A DNA stretch of 49,585 nucleotides from Clostridia bacterium. GTDB lineage: Bacteria; Bacillota; Clostridia; TANB77; CAG-508. Below are positions 37,118 through 46,577 of this stretch, piece after piece. The notes under the pieces are model-generated. The model was given only the letters and a program-made list of their open reading frames with translations, had not been told where the DNA came from and ran no database searches. The position numbers and the translations under genes are program-made. The stretch's first letter is position 1, and the number at the start of each line of letters is the position of its first letter. Where the stretch lies: the NCBI GenBank assembly GCA_022792395.1, contig JAAWAX010000021.1, forward strand, positions 1 through 49,585, read 5' to 3'.

Positions 37118-38161
37118 ATGGTAAAAATAGGTGAAGATTTCATAAAAAGACCTAAATATATTGTATTTTTAGATAAAGATGGAACCACTGATTTAGAAGA
37201 CAAAAAATTAAATAATATTTTTGATTTAGTGACAGCAATGGGAGGAATGATAATATTTGTGACAGGAAGAACGGTAGGAGATATTGAAAATGAATTAAAA
37301 GAAAAGAAGATAAAACTACCTAAAATAATTGTTGGAGATAATGGAGCCGTTATTTGTTATACAAAAACAAATGAATTTTTAGAACAAAAGGAATTAGAAC
37401 AAGAAAAAATAACAAAAATAGTAGATGATTTTATAAAAAATGGAGGAAATCCAGATTATATAAGATTTACGAATGGTATGGAAGTGTTTGCATCCAATCA
37501 TAAAGAGGTAGCAAAATATTATAGAAAAAATAAGTCTGTAAAACTGTGTGATGACATCTATGAAAAAATAAAGAATGAAAAACATATTACTAAATTAGTA
37601 TTATCTGGTCCAAGAGAACAAATAAAAAGAGCATCACAATTTATAGAAGGATTGGATTATTGGACTGATAGAGATACCACTAAATTCCCTAGAAAAGAAT
37701 ATCAAAATGATAGATTGGATATTGCTCAAAAAAATATCAACAAAGGGGACAGTGTTAGAAGGCTGGTTGATATTTTACAACCAGAATATGGTTATATGTG
37801 TGTGGGAAATGGATTTAATGATGTTTCTATGTTTCAGGTTGCTATTGATGATGGTATGAGAGTAGCTATTATGAGTAATTCTCCAGATGGCTTATTGGAA
37901 CAGATACAGCAATATTCACAAGAAAAGAAAAAAGGAAAGGTAGAAAAAGTACCTTATAACAAAAATCTAGCCAATAATTATATATTGAAAAAGGCAAAAT
38001 GTTTTGAAACCTATATAAAAACACAAGAGAAAAAAGGAAAGCAATCGAGAAGATTTCCGGATTTACAAAGGATAAGTACACCAAGAGTGGATTTGGAAGA
38101 ATTTCATTCTCGTAATATAAGTCGTGGTACGACTTGGCAAATAAAAAATAGAGATAGGTAA
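37118..38161 (+). CDS. HAD-superfamily phosphatase
   Basis: The 347-residue protein has the HAD motif I FLDKDGTTD (around residue 18), the VTGRT motif II, and motif IV as GNGFNDVSMF, which fits the Cof/sucrose-phosphatase-like IIB group. It begins 16 bases after pyrG with AAGGAG, so is probably co-transcribed. The basic C-terminal tail (about residues 270-347) is not part of the HAD fold and is of unknown role. Substrate unknown. Confidence 0.75.
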   Translation: MVKIGEDFIKRPKYIVFLDKDGTTDLEDKKLNNIFDLVTAMGGMIIFVTGRTVGDIENELKEKKIKLPKIIVGDNGAVICYTKTNEFLEQKELEQEKITKIVDDFIKNGGNPDYIRFTNGMEVFASNHKEVAKYYRKNKSVKLCDDIYEKIKNEKHITKLVLSGPREQIKRASQFIEGLDYWTDRDTTKFPRKEYQNDRLDIAQKNINKGDSVRRLVDILQPEYGYMCVGNGFNDVSMFQVAIDDGMRVAIMSNSPDGLLEQIQQYSQEKKKGKVEKVPYNKNLANNYILKKAKCFETYIKTQEKKGKQSRRFPDLQRISTPRVDLEEFHSRNISRGTTWQIKNRDR

Positions 38162-38180
38162 GAAAATTTTTGAAAAAGTA

Positions 38181-38209
38181 TTGACAAAAAATAGAAAAAC
38201 AATTATAAT
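38181..38209 (+). promoter_or_regulatory. Sigma-A promoter of the tRNA-Gly genes
   Basis: Consensus TTGACA (38181-38186), 17-base spacer, TATAAT (38204-38209), 22 bases before the first tRNA. Confidence 0.85.
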
Positions 38210-38231
38210 CTATAATTGTTAGGAGAACTTT

Positions 38232-38305
<74 letters not shown>

Positions 38306-38412
38306 TTAAAACTATATGTGGATTAAATCCGCATAAGATATCTGTAAGAAGCAATTTTTAACAACTATCTTAACTACTTGCTCCAACCATCCTAACAATT
38401 ATAATTTTATTT

Positions 38413-38600
<188 letters not shown>

Positions 38601-38662
38601 AGTAAATATGTTTTTGCTACAAACACATTCAAATTATTTCAAAAAGAAAAGGAGATTTTATT

Positions 38663-39436
38663 ATGGCAGAAAAAGTAATGAACAATGTAAGAGAAAAATT
38701 ATCCCAAAGCAGAAAAATGTGTGAAGGTATGTCCGAAAGAGCTTATCTACTTGCAGACTATATGTCTGAGATTGCGGCATCTGATACTATTACTCCATTT
38801 GGATTGGTAGCGTGCCTATCAAGAGCTATTGAAGATACTTACCAAGAACGTTGGCGTGAAGGAACTAAAAAGCAAGAACTTTGCCTAAGTCTTCTTGAAG
38901 ATGCCAAAAGGATACGGAATCAAGCAGTAAATATCCCGCAAATAATCGATGTAATTGCGGATGAAGATTTTGCAGAAGAATTTAGAGCAATTTGCAAAGA
39001 AAAGTTCGATTTCAATCCACCCAAGTATGGCACACCAAAACAGTTAGAAGAATATCCTGAATATGTGAAAGTTGCTGTTAACTGGTGGGCAAATGCCATT
39101 TTTTTCCCAAAACTCGATACTCCTGGAGCTGCTGTACCAACTTTTTTAGTCCAAATAATTGAAGAAGAAGTGGGAGTTAAATCATATTCTAATGAAGAGT
39201 TACTTAATTTTAAAACAACTCTTGCAGACGAAATTATGGAAGACATAAATGCATGGGGAGTATGCAACTTATCAGTAGACTATCATCCTTGTGATGCTCT
39301 CGAAGTAGCTGGAAAGAAAATTGACGTTCACCAAGCATTTGGCTATCCACTGAGAACTTCAATGTCGATTTGGAAAGATGAGGTCGAAGTAAAAGTTGGA
39401 GATGGAGGAAAATTCAAAACTCTTTGGACAAAGTAA
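38663..39436 (+). CDS. Cassette A cargo, unknown 257-residue protein
   Basis: I do not recognise this protein. It is soluble, with a helical N-terminal half (residues 1-110, including DTITPFGLVACLSRAIED) and a Trp-rich middle (NWWANAIFFPKLDTPG). No signal peptide or membrane span is visible. AAAGGAGA precedes ATG 38663. Codon use is less AT-driven than in the neighbours, and one CGG (RIRNQ, 38915-38923 region) is used as sense, unlike core genes. Single-gene cargo at a tRNA often has defence or stress roles, but nothing in the sequence shows this. Confidence 0.6.
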   Translation: MAEKVMNNVREKLSQSRKMCEGMSERAYLLADYMSEIAASDTITPFGLVACLSRAIEDTYQERWREGTKKQELCLSLLEDAKRIRNQAVNIPQIIDVIADEDFAEEFRAICKEKFDFNPPKYGTPKQLEEYPEYVKVAVNWWANAIFFPKLDTPGAAVPTFLVQIIEEEVGVKSYSNEELLNFKTTLADEIMEDINAWGVCNLSVDYHPCDALEVAGKKIDVHQAFGYPLRTSMSIWKDEVEVKVGDGGKFKTLWTK

Positions 39437-39495
39437 GTAGCACGAAGGAAAGTGAAATTGTATTTTCTTCGTTTTATACTTCGATTTAGAAGTAC

Positions 39496-39533
39496 AAATT
39501 CCACCATTTGCATTTAGTAGATGGTGGAATTTT
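39496..39533 (+). terminator. Terminator of cassette A cargo
   Basis: AAATTCCACCAT pairs with ATGGTGGAATTTT, ending in T. A weaker hairpin precedes it at 39447-39475. Confidence 0.75.
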
Positions 39534-39709
39534 GTAGTTTAAATAGCGTTTTTGGCTCTTATTTAGTCTATTTTACTTCATAAATGTTAATTACTTATTA
39601 TTTATTTAATAAATCAAGGTGTAGAAACAATTAACCCAAGATATCTGTAACACAATATCATTTTACACTATAGGGAGTATCTACCTCTAAAATTCCTTCT
39701 CTACCACTC

Positions 39710-39915
39710 AAAATCCCTCAATGCATTTGGTGTGCATTAAAAATGCATATGGCTCAAATTCCGTATGATACGAGAAATAATAGAGAGTTTAACTCAAAAT
39801 CACCTAAAAATTTAAGAAAAATGCATGGAAAATACGTTGTAGTTCTGGCAATATAGAATTTCTTAAAGCAGAAATAGCAATGTTGTAATGACCTACAACC
39901 GAATTACCTGCTCCA
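39710..39915 (+). repeat. Cassette 3' repeat, copy A, ending in tRNA-Gly 3' fragment
   Basis: About 205 bases, clearly similar to 40676-40882 by eye, containing TCAATGCATTTGG, ATTCCGTATGATACGAGAAA and CTTAAAGCAGAAATAGCAA and ending in TTACCTGCTCCA. Short inverted repeats (CGTATGATACG; GTGCATTAAAAATGCAT) could form hairpins, as in a folded attachment site. Confidence 0.85.
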
Positions 39916-40018
39916 TTAGAGAAGTCATTGTATTAGAAAAGGGTCTAGTATGATGGCTTTTTTGTTGTGTATTGAAGGTTAAAATTTGACGATTTTATGT
40001 AAATATAGTATAATAAAG
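39904..40018 (+). repeat. Cassette 5' repeat, copy B
   Basis: Matches 38475-38600, with a few substitutions and short deletions in the T-rich part. Confidence 0.85.
39986..40014 (+). promoter_or_regulatory. Cassette B promoter
   Basis: TTGACG (39986-39991), 17-base spacer, TATAAT (40009-40014), stronger than the copy in cassette A. Confidence 0.75.
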
Positions 40019-40086
40019 AAAAGACTGTTAAGTGCAGTGTAGCAACAATTCTAATTTTGTTAAAAAAAGAAAGTGAGGGAAACAGC

Positions 40087-40608
40087 ATGTTAGAAACTTT
40101 AAAAGATCTTTTCTTATTTTTACCTGAAGCATTTATTATGTTTCACACCATGGGTTTTGAGATGATAGGAGAATTTTCTTATGAGCTTCAAAACTACGGT
40201 TTAGGTTGGGCTATTTCATGGTTATTTTTGGGTATAATTATGATAGCTATGGTATTATTTGTAGATGGAATCATGATTCTGGGAATTTATTGCCTAATTC
40301 GTAAAATTTCAATTATGATTCGCACAAAAAAAATAACTGAGCAACGGGTTATTGGAACAGTAACGGACAAAAAGCATATAAAGGAACATACTAGTGTTGA
40401 ATATGATGTTGCTTTGAAAATGCCCGTGTCTGATTATCATTCTGCAGAATATAAGTTATATGTAGAGTATAATGGTGTAACCGCAACCTTTGATAGTAAA
40501 AAAATGTTCGAGAAATATAAAAAGAAAGATAAAATTCCTTTAATACTGATTCAAAATCTAGACAAAAACGAAATTCCGATAAAACAAAAATTAGAGTTGC
40601 CAGAATGA
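40087..40608 (+). CDS. Cassette B cargo, unknown 173-residue membrane protein
   Basis: I do not recognise this protein. An amphipathic N-terminus is followed by a long hydrophobic segment (about residues 35-65, ISWLFLGIIMIAMVLFV and beyond) and a C-terminal soluble domain of about 90 residues (GTVTDKKHIKEHTSVEYDV ...) that may be a beta-rich cytoplasmic or exported fold. ATG 40087 after GAGGGA is preferred to the longer frame from 40057. One in-frame CGG (EQRVIG) is used as sense. Confidence 0.6.
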   Translation: MLETLKDLFLFLPEAFIMFHTMGFEMIGEFSYELQNYGLGWAISWLFLGIIMIAMVLFVDGIMILGIYCLIRKISIMIRTKKITEQRVIGTVTDKKHIKEHTSVEYDVALKMPVSDYHSAEYKLYVEYNGVTATFDSKKMFEKYKKKDKIPLILIQNLDKNEIPIKQKLELPE

Positions 40609-40610
40609 TA

Positions 40611-40649
40611 AAAAGCCCAATTATTGCTATTTGCAGTATTTGGGCTTTT
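40611..40649 (+). terminator. Terminator of cassette B cargo
   Basis: AAAAGCCCAA pairs with TTGGGCTTTT, directly after the stop codon. Confidence 0.8.
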
Positions 40650-40675
40650 CTGGTTAATGAGATTTTTATACTATT

Positions 40676-40882
40676 GAAAATCCATCAATGCATTTGGAGT
40701 GCATTAAAAATGCATGTGACTTAAATTCCGTATGATACGAGAAATAATGGGAAGTTTAACTCAAAATTACTTAAAAATTTGGGAAAAATGCATTGTGAAT
40801 GCGTTATAGTTCTGGTAACATAGGATTTCTTAAAGCAGAAATAGCAAACTTGTGATGTTCTACAACCGAATTACCTGCTCCA
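40676..40882 (+). repeat. Cassette 3' repeat, copy B, ending in tRNA-Gly 3' fragment
   Basis: Partner of 39710-39915. The conserved blocks and the terminal ACAACCGAATTACCTGCTCCA-type end are retained, while positions between them have drifted, so the two copies are not a recent duplication. Confidence 0.85.
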
Positions 40883-40934
40883 AATAAAAAAACAACATTG
40901 TAATCAACATAAAATGTGTAATATATAATAAAAT

Positions 40935-41046
40935 AATAGCTTAACACTTGTCATCAAGTATTAAGCTATTAAACTTTTCATCATAGGTCGAACCTATGGC
41001 ATTGGCATACCGCCTCAAATATCTATATTTAGTATAGCATTTCTGA
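40935..41046 (-). ncRNA. Putative small RNA on the minus strand
   Basis: Minus strand: a promoter-like TTGACT, 17-base spacer, TATACT (ending near 41032), then about 90 bases containing an ATAGGTTCGACCTAT hairpin and a terminator formed by AATAGCTTAA and TTAAGCTATT (40935-40970). Only tiny frames exist (for example ATG CCA ATG CCA TAG after GAGG), so it is more likely a regulatory or antitoxin-type RNA than a gene. It lies just beyond cassette B. Function unknown. Confidence 0.5.
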
Positions 41047-41243
41047 TACGATAAGTCAATCAAAATATAAAAATACAAAACATGTTGAAAAACCAAAACT
41101 GAAAAATCAGAATTCACTTGTAAATTTTTAAGAATTAGTGTAAAATACCAATAGATTGTAAATAATGAAAAAAGAACAGAAAATTGGAGAAGGATAACTG
41201 GTTCCTAACAGTTAAAAAATCTCCAATTGGACAAGGAGAAAAA

Positions 41244-42305
41244 ATGAGATTTGTAAATAGCGAAGAAGACAAAAAAGAATACAAAAAATTTTTAGAAGGG
41301 CATGAAAGAGGAAACTTTCAACAATCATTAGAATGGGCAGAAGTAAAAAAGCCAAATTGGCAACCAGAAGTTATTTTAGCAGAAGGAAACAATGGTGAAA
41401 TTATAGGTTCACTATGTGTATTGATTCGTAAGATTCCAATCTTTGGAAATATTATGTATTCATCCAGAGGACCTGTATGTGACATTCATAATATGGAAGT
41501 TATGAAACAATTAACAGATGGAGCGAAAGAATTAGCGAAAAAATATAATGCGATTGTATTAAGAATAGAGCCAGATATTGTAAGTGATGACCAAGATTTT
41601 AGAAATGTAGTAACCAATTTAGGATACCATATAAAAGATGATGCAAAAGATTTCAAAGATGAAATTCAACCAAGATATGTATTTCGATTAGATATCAAAG
41701 GGAAAACAGAAGATGAAATTATGGCAGGATTCAAACAAAAATGGAGATACAATATTCGTTTAGCAACCAAAAAAGGTGTTACGGTAAAAGAAGGAACCAA
41801 AGAAGATTTAAAAGATTTTCATAAAATTATGATAGAAACAGGGGCAAGAGATGGATTTATTATTCGACCTTTATCTTATTTTGAAAAAATGTATGATTGT
41901 TTAGGACCAAACCATATGAAAATTTTAATGGCGTATTATGAAGGAAAACCAATATCAGGAGTCATCCCTATCTTTTATGGAAATAAAACTTGGTATTTAT
42001 ATGGAGCAAGTAGTAACGAACACCGAAACTTAATGCCAAATTATTTATTACAATGGGAAATGATAAAAATGGCAATCCAAAGAAAAGATGACATATATGA
42101 TTTTAGAGGAGTATCTGGAGTCATAGATGAAAATCATCCTCAATATGGGTTGTATCGATTTAAACAAGGATTTGGTGCAACTTTTACAGAATTTATTGGA
42201 GAAGTGTATATGCCATATAAACCACTTACTTACAAAATGTATCGTTTTTCAGAAAAAGCTTTTAGAACCATCAGACAGTTAAAAAGAAAATGGAAGAAAA
42301 ATTAA
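41244..42305 (+). CDS. FemAB/FemX-type peptidoglycan bridge aminoacyltransferase
   Basis: The 353-residue protein belongs to the FemABX family, which adds amino acids from aminoacyl-tRNA to the lipid II stem peptide. It shows tandem GNAT-like halves with GNFQQSLEWAEVKKPNW near the N-terminus, KQKWRYNIRLATKKGV in the middle and a late YDFRGVSG...GLYRFKQGFG. ATG 41244 after AAGGAGAAAA is preferred over a longer frame from 41184. A hairpin (AATTGGAGA with TCTCCAATT, 41184-41229) lies in its leader. The amino acid added cannot be told; alr downstream supplies D-Ala for the same pathway. Confidence 0.82.
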   Translation: MRFVNSEEDKKEYKKFLEGHERGNFQQSLEWAEVKKPNWQPEVILAEGNNGEIIGSLCVLIRKIPIFGNIMYSSRGPVCDIHNMEVMKQLTDGAKELAKKYNAIVLRIEPDIVSDDQDFRNVVTNLGYHIKDDAKDFKDEIQPRYVFRLDIKGKTEDEIMAGFKQKWRYNIRLATKKGVTVKEGTKEDLKDFHKIMIETGARDGFIIRPLSYFEKMYDCLGPNHMKILMAYYEGKPISGVIPIFYGNKTWYLYGASSNEHRNLMPNYLLQWEMIKMAIQRKDDIYDFRGVSGVIDENHPQYGLYRFKQGFGATFTEFIGEVYMPYKPLTYKMYRFSEKAFRTIRQLKRKWKKN

Positions 42306-42348
42306 CAATGAGATAGATTTTTTAGCAATATTTGAAATAGAGGATAGT

Positions 42349-42379
42349 AGATGTTTTTTACTTCATCCAAAAAACATCT
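42349..42379. repeat. GATGTTTT hairpin, copy between femX-like and alr
   Basis: AGATGTTTTTT and AAAAAACATCT pair around a loop containing CATCC. Similar hairpins are at 16322-16426 and 48764-48797. Confidence 0.55.
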
Positions 42380-42394
42380 TAAATGGAGGATAAA

Positions 42395-43513
42395 GTGAAT
42401 ACTTTAGTAATAGAAAAAGAAGATTTAAGGCATAATATAGGACAAGTTAAGAAATTTGCTGATAAAACAGGAAAAGATGATAATGGAAATCCTATCAAGA
42501 TAATTGCGGTTGTAAAAGGAAATGGTTATGGATTAGGAATTGTAGAATATACGAAATTTCTAATCGATAATGGTATTTCGTTTTTTGCAGTAGCTACATT
42601 AGAAGAAGCAATGGAGTTAAGAAAATCAGGTATTAAACAAGAGATTCTAATGCTATCTTCCACAGCAATAAAGAAAGATGTGGAAACATTAGTACAAAAT
42701 AATATTACCATAACAATTGGTTCAAAAGAAGATGTGAAAGTGGCTGAACAGATAGGAGAAGAACAGAATAAAAAAATAAAAGCGCATCTAAAAATCGATA
42801 CAGGATTTGGAAGATATGGATTTGTTTATAGTAATCGTGATGAAATGATAGAAACTTTAAAAGAAATGAAAAATGTTGAAATAGAAGGAACTTTTTCGCA
42901 TTTTTCTGTTAGTTTTTATGATGACAATTATACCAAAAAGCAATTTCAGAGATTTATTGATTGCATAGAAGTACTAAAAATGAACAAAATCGAAACAGGA
43001 ATGCTTCATATTTGTAATTCTTCTGCCTTTTTAAAATTTCCCAATATGCACTTAAATGCTGTTAGAGTAGGATCCGCTTTTTTAGGAAGAATATCTTGTA
43101 AAAATTCGATTGGATTAAAGAAAATTGCACATTTAGAATCACAAGTAACTGAAATAAAAGAGTTGCCAAAAGGATTTAACATTGGTTATTCTAATATCTA
43201 CACCACACCAAAGAAAATAAAAGTAGCAGTTATCCCCTGCGGGTACATGAATGGGTTGAATGTATGTAATGATAGAGATATGTTTCGTACAGTAGACAAA
43301 ATGAGATATTGGCTAGATAGTGTGAAATTGTTTTTTAAAAAACAAGAAAAGTATGTGAAAATTCATGGTAGCAATTGTAAAATTTTAGGTAGAATTGGAA
43401 CTTATCATGTTGTATGTGATATTGGACAAAAAGAAATTGAAATTGGAGATACAGCCATTTTTCAAGTAAATACAAAGTTCGTAGACTCTAAATTAAGAAG
43501 GGAGTATCGATAA
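42395..43513 (+). CDS. alr: Alanine racemase
   Basis: A fold-III PLP enzyme making D-alanine for the cell wall. The PLP lysine is in IAVVKGNGYGLG (about residue 35) and the catalytic tyrosine in the FNIGYSN region. I prefer GTG 42395, because GGAGG sits 5 bases before it and inside the codons of the alternative ATG 42383. The length of 372 residues is typical. The next gene starts within the stop (TAATG). Spelling of the substrate as alanine is from family similarity; a serine racemase is possible. Confidence 0.88.
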   Translation: MNTLVIEKEDLRHNIGQVKKFADKTGKDDNGNPIKIIAVVKGNGYGLGIVEYTKFLIDNGISFFAVATLEEAMELRKSGIKQEILMLSSTAIKKDVETLVQNNITITIGSKEDVKVAEQIGEEQNKKIKAHLKIDTGFGRYGFVYSNRDEMIETLKEMKNVEIEGTFSHFSVSFYDDNYTKKQFQRFIDCIEVLKMNKIETGMLHICNSSAFLKFPNMHLNAVRVGSAFLGRISCKNSIGLKKIAHLESQVTEIKELPKGFNIGYSNIYTTPKKIKVAVIPCGYMNGLNVCNDRDMFRTVDKMRYWLDSVKLFFKKQEKYVKIHGSNCKILGRIGTYHVVCDIGQKEIEIGDTAIFQVNTKFVDSKLRREYR

Positions 43514-44580
43514 TGAATGAAGAGAATGAAAAAACAATAAAAATAGGTTTTTTTCAAAAAGTATGGAATGCGATTACTAAAATTGAAAAATACCCAGATA
43601 TGGCAGCAGAAGGGTTAGGAAGAGCCTTTACCTATATTAGTAAAATAGTAGCCATTCTTGCTATTGTTCTTTGTCTAGGAATGGTATATCAAACACATAA
43701 GATATTGCAAGAAGGAGTTCAATATTTGCAAAATGAATTCCCAGAGTTTTCTTATCAAGATGGAATTTTAGATGTTACATCTGAAAAGAGATTAACCATT
43801 TCAGAAGATGACTCTTATGTAGGAAGGGTTGTTATTGATACGAAAACAGAGGATGAACAAGTTATTAATCAATACATCAATGAGGTGAATAAGGCTGGCA
43901 GTGGAATGATTGTCTTGAAAGATAAAGTAATCTTAAAAAATGGAGCAGTAACAGGAACCATTAGTTATAACTATAAAGAATTGTTAGGACAAATGGGAAT
44001 CAATGAATTTACGAAACAAACAGTAATTGATTATGCGAATAGCTCACAAGTAATCACTTTATATGTTAGTGTTTTTATAACAGTATATATTTATTGTTTT
44101 ATTATGTATCTATTGACTACTTTAACAAATGCAGTATTTTTAAGTATATTTGGTTATTTGACAACGTGGGTAGCACGCATAAAAATGAGATTTTTGGCTG
44201 TATTTAATATGTCAGTATATGCTTTAACTTTATCTGTCTTACTAAATATATTGTACATTGCTGTTAATATATTTGTTGACTTTAAAATGGAATATTTCCA
44301 AGTGATGTATGTTTCAGTAGCAGCTATTTACCTTGTAGCAGCGATATTCTTGTTAAAGACAGAGTTTGTAAAAAAACAAATAGAGTTAATGAAGATTGCT
44401 GATGCACAAGAAATGGTAAGAAAAGAAATGCAAGAACAAGAAGAAAAGGAAAAGCAGGAGAAAGAAAAAAAGGAAAGACAAGAAGAGGATAGAAAAGAAG
44501 AGAAGAAAGAAAAGGAAGACAAACAAGAAAAAGAAGAGCAAAATGGAGGAGAGGAAGCACCAGAGGGTTCTAATGCTTGA
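43513..44580 (+). CDS. DUF1189-family membrane protein
   Basis: The 355-residue protein has one membrane span near residues 42-62, an outside domain of about 110 residues, three more spans (about 180-285) and a highly charged Lys/Glu C-terminal tail of about 60 residues. DUF1189 proteins are poorly characterised; some are called maltodextrin-utilisation proteins. It overlaps the alr stop by one base and precedes ftsH, hinting at envelope quality control. Function uncertain. Confidence 0.7.
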   Translation: MNEENEKTIKIGFFQKVWNAITKIEKYPDMAAEGLGRAFTYISKIVAILAIVLCLGMVYQTHKILQEGVQYLQNEFPEFSYQDGILDVTSEKRLTISEDDSYVGRVVIDTKTEDEQVINQYINEVNKAGSGMIVLKDKVILKNGAVTGTISYNYKELLGQMGINEFTKQTVIDYANSSQVITLYVSVFITVYIYCFIMYLLTTLTNAVFLSIFGYLTTWVARIKMRFLAVFNMSVYALTLSVLLNILYIAVNIFVDFKMEYFQVMYVSVAAIYLVAAIFLLKTEFVKKQIELMKIADAQEMVRKEMQEQEEKEKQEKEKKERQEEDRKEEKKEKEDKQEKEEQNGGEEAPEGSNA

Positions 44581-44618
44581 AAATTACTTAAATTAAGATG
44601 TAATAGAAGAAAGGAAGA

Positions 44619-46424
44619 GTGGAAAATTTGAGTAAAAAGAAAAATGACAAGAAAAAAGAGAAAAAGTTATGGCTATCTTTAATAAGTGTACTAATATTAC
44701 TTATCTTACTAGTAGGGTTAACTGTATTTTATATAAAGGACAAAAACAAAGAAGAGGAAAAAACACTTGCTTATACAGATTTAATTAAAGAATTATCTTA
44801 TGGCAATATAGAAAAAGTGGAAATGACAGTAGGAAGTACAACGGTAAAAGTAAAGCAAAAAAACGTAGAAGAAGAGAAGAATGCAATTGTTCCAAATACA
44901 GAGAGTTTTATTGGATTAGTACAAGAAAAAGTAACAGAAGGAAATGAAATTGAATTAGTACAAAAACCAAGAAGTGTGCTAGCACAAATTCCATCCTTTA
45001 TTATATCCTTTTTACCAACTTTGATTATGCTTGCTTTATTCATTATGATATTTAAAATGCAAGGATTAGGCGAAAAAGGAAAAGTATATGATGACACAGA
45101 AAGAAAAACGAAAATAAAATTTGATGATGTAGCAGGATTAGATGAAGAAAAAGAAGAATTAGTTGAAATTGTAGAGTTTTTGAAAAAACCTGAAAAATTT
45201 ACTAAGATGGGAGCTAAAATTCCAAAAGGAGTTTTATTATATGGAAAACCTGGAACGGGTAAAACATTAATAGCAAAAGCGATTGCAGGAGAAGCAGATG
45301 TACCATTTATTTCTATGAGTGGATCTGAATTTATTGAAATGTTTGCAGGACTAGGAGCATCACGTGTTAGAAAACTATTTGAAAAAGCAAGAAAACTAGC
45401 CCCATGTATTGTATTTATTGATGAAATAGATGCCATTGGAGCAAGAAGAACCTCAAATAGCGGAGCAGAAACTGAAAATAACCAAACATTAAATCAATTA
45501 TTAGTAGAAATGGATGGATTTAGTTCAGAAGAAACCATTATAGTATTAGCAGCTACTAACCGACCAGAGATGCTAGATAAAGCCTTATTAAGACCAGGAA
45601 GATTTGATAGACAAGTAACCATTCCAACGCCAGACTTAAAAGGAAGATTAGAAATTCTAAAAATACATGCAAAAGATAAGAGAGTATCACAAAATGTAAA
45701 TTTAGAAAGTATAGCAGAAGATACCGCAGGATTTACGGGAGCAGAATTGGCTAATATTTTAAACGAAGCAGCTATCATAGCGACTAAAAATGGACACGAA
45801 GATATCGAAAATGATGATATAGAAGAAGCGGTAAAAAAAGTGACAGTAGGAATTGAAAAACGTACAAGAGTTTATTCTGAAAAAGATAAAAAACTAACAG
45901 CTTACCATGAAGCAGGACATGCTGTAGTAAGTAGATACCTACCAACACAAACGGATGTAAAAGAAGTATCTATTATCCCAAGAGGAGTAGCTGGTGGTTA
46001 TACAATGTATAAATCAGATGAAGATAAATATTATATATCTAAAACAGAAATGCAAGAAAAATTAATTGGATTATTAGGAGGAAGAGCTGCAGAAAAATTA
46101 GTTTTAGATGACATTTCAACAGGAGCAAGTAATGACATTGAAGTGGCAACTAAAATAGCAAGAGATATGGTAACTAAGTATGGAATGAGTGATACTTTAG
46201 GACCAATTGATTTCCAAGGAAAAGAGCCTTATGAAATGCAAATGTTTGGAGAAGATATAGGTGATAAAATAGGACAAGAAGTAAAAATGTTAATAGATAC
46301 AGCCTATAATGATGCCCAATTGTTATTACAACAACATAGAGATAAATTAGATAGAATAGCAGAAACATTATTACAAAAAGAAAAAATTAATGAACAAGAC
46401 TTCAAGAAATTTTTTGAAGAATAG
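44619..46424 (+). CDS. ftsH: ATP-dependent zinc metalloprotease FtsH
   Basis: FtsH is a membrane-anchored AAA+ hexamer that degrades membrane and short-lived proteins. Two N-terminal spans flank a small outside domain. The AAA module has Walker [15 protein letters not shown], Walker [13 protein letters not shown] and the second region of homology [18 protein letters not shown]. The zinc site is HEAGHAVVS (about residue 430). The start is ambiguous between GTG 44619, very close to AAAGGAAG, and TTG 44628 with better spacing. The length of about 600 residues is normal. Confidence 0.97.
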   Translation: MENLSKKKNDKKKEKKLWLSLISVLILLILLVGLTVFYIKDKNKEEEKTLAYTDLIKELSYGNIEKVEMTVGSTTVKVKQKNVEEEKNAIVPNTESFIGLVQEKVTEGNEIELVQKPRSVLAQIPSFIISFLPTLIMLALFIMIFKMQGLGEKGKVYDDTERKTKIKFDDVAGLDEEKEELVEIVEFLKKPEKFTKMGAKIPKGVLLYGKPGTGKTLIAKAIAGEADVPFISMSGSEFIEMFAGLGASRVRKLFEKARKLAPCIVFIDEIDAIGARRTSNSGAETENNQTLNQLLVEMDGFSSEETIIVLAATNRPEMLDKALLRPGRFDRQVTIPTPDLKGRLEILKIHAKDKRVSQNVNLESIAEDTAGFTGAELANILNEAAIIATKNGHEDIENDDIEEAVKKVTVGIEKRTRVYSEKDKKLTAYHEAGHAVVSRYLPTQTDVKEVSIIPRGVAGGYTMYKSDEDKYYISKTEMQEKLIGLLGGRAAEKLVLDDISTGASNDIEVATKIARDMVTKYGMSDTLGPIDFQGKEPYEMQMFGEDIGDKIGQEVKMLIDTAYNDAQLLLQQHRDKLDRIAETLLQKEKINEQDFKKFFEE

Positions 46425-46440
46425 TGTACAATAAGGTGAT

Positions 46441-46475
46441 GGGGACAGTTCTTTTGAGGAACATGTCCCTTTTAT
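46441..46475 (+). terminator. Terminator of ftsH
   Basis: GGGGACAGTTC pairs with GAACATGTCCC (one mismatch), followed by TTTTAT. Confidence 0.75.
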
Positions 46476-46516
46476 GTTAGTGCATAATTCAAGTTCTATT
46501 TTTTATAGTATAAGGC

Positions 46517-46545
46517 TTGAATTTTATTTTATATTTCTATATAAT
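46517..46545 (+). promoter_or_regulatory. Sigma-A promoter of pgi
   Basis: TTGAAT (46517-46522), 17-base spacer, TATAAT (46540-46545). Confidence 0.7.
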
Positions 46546-46577
46546 GAAGCAAGAAAAAGGAAGGAGAGATTTTAAAT

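Larger units (their letters stand above)
39905..40882 (+). mobile_element. tRNA-Gly-associated single-gene cassette B
   Basis: Same architecture as cassette A: 5' repeat with promoter (39904-40018), one gene (40087), terminator, 3' repeat (40676-40882) and a tRNA-Gly 3' fragment (TTACCTGCTCCA, 40871-40882). The cargo differs completely from A while the flanks are conserved, as expected for exchangeable gene cassettes stacked at one site. Confidence 0.65.

Noticed and set aside
38374..38387. Third tRNA gene
   Set aside because: Only ACTACTTGCTCCA is left, a decayed 3' end with no cloverleaf; it is better read as an old insertion scar.
44400..44560. Lys/Glu-rich low-complexity tail of the DUF1189 protein as a separate element
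   Set aside because: It is continuous in frame with the membrane protein and ends in a normal stop, so it is simply a charged C-terminal tail.
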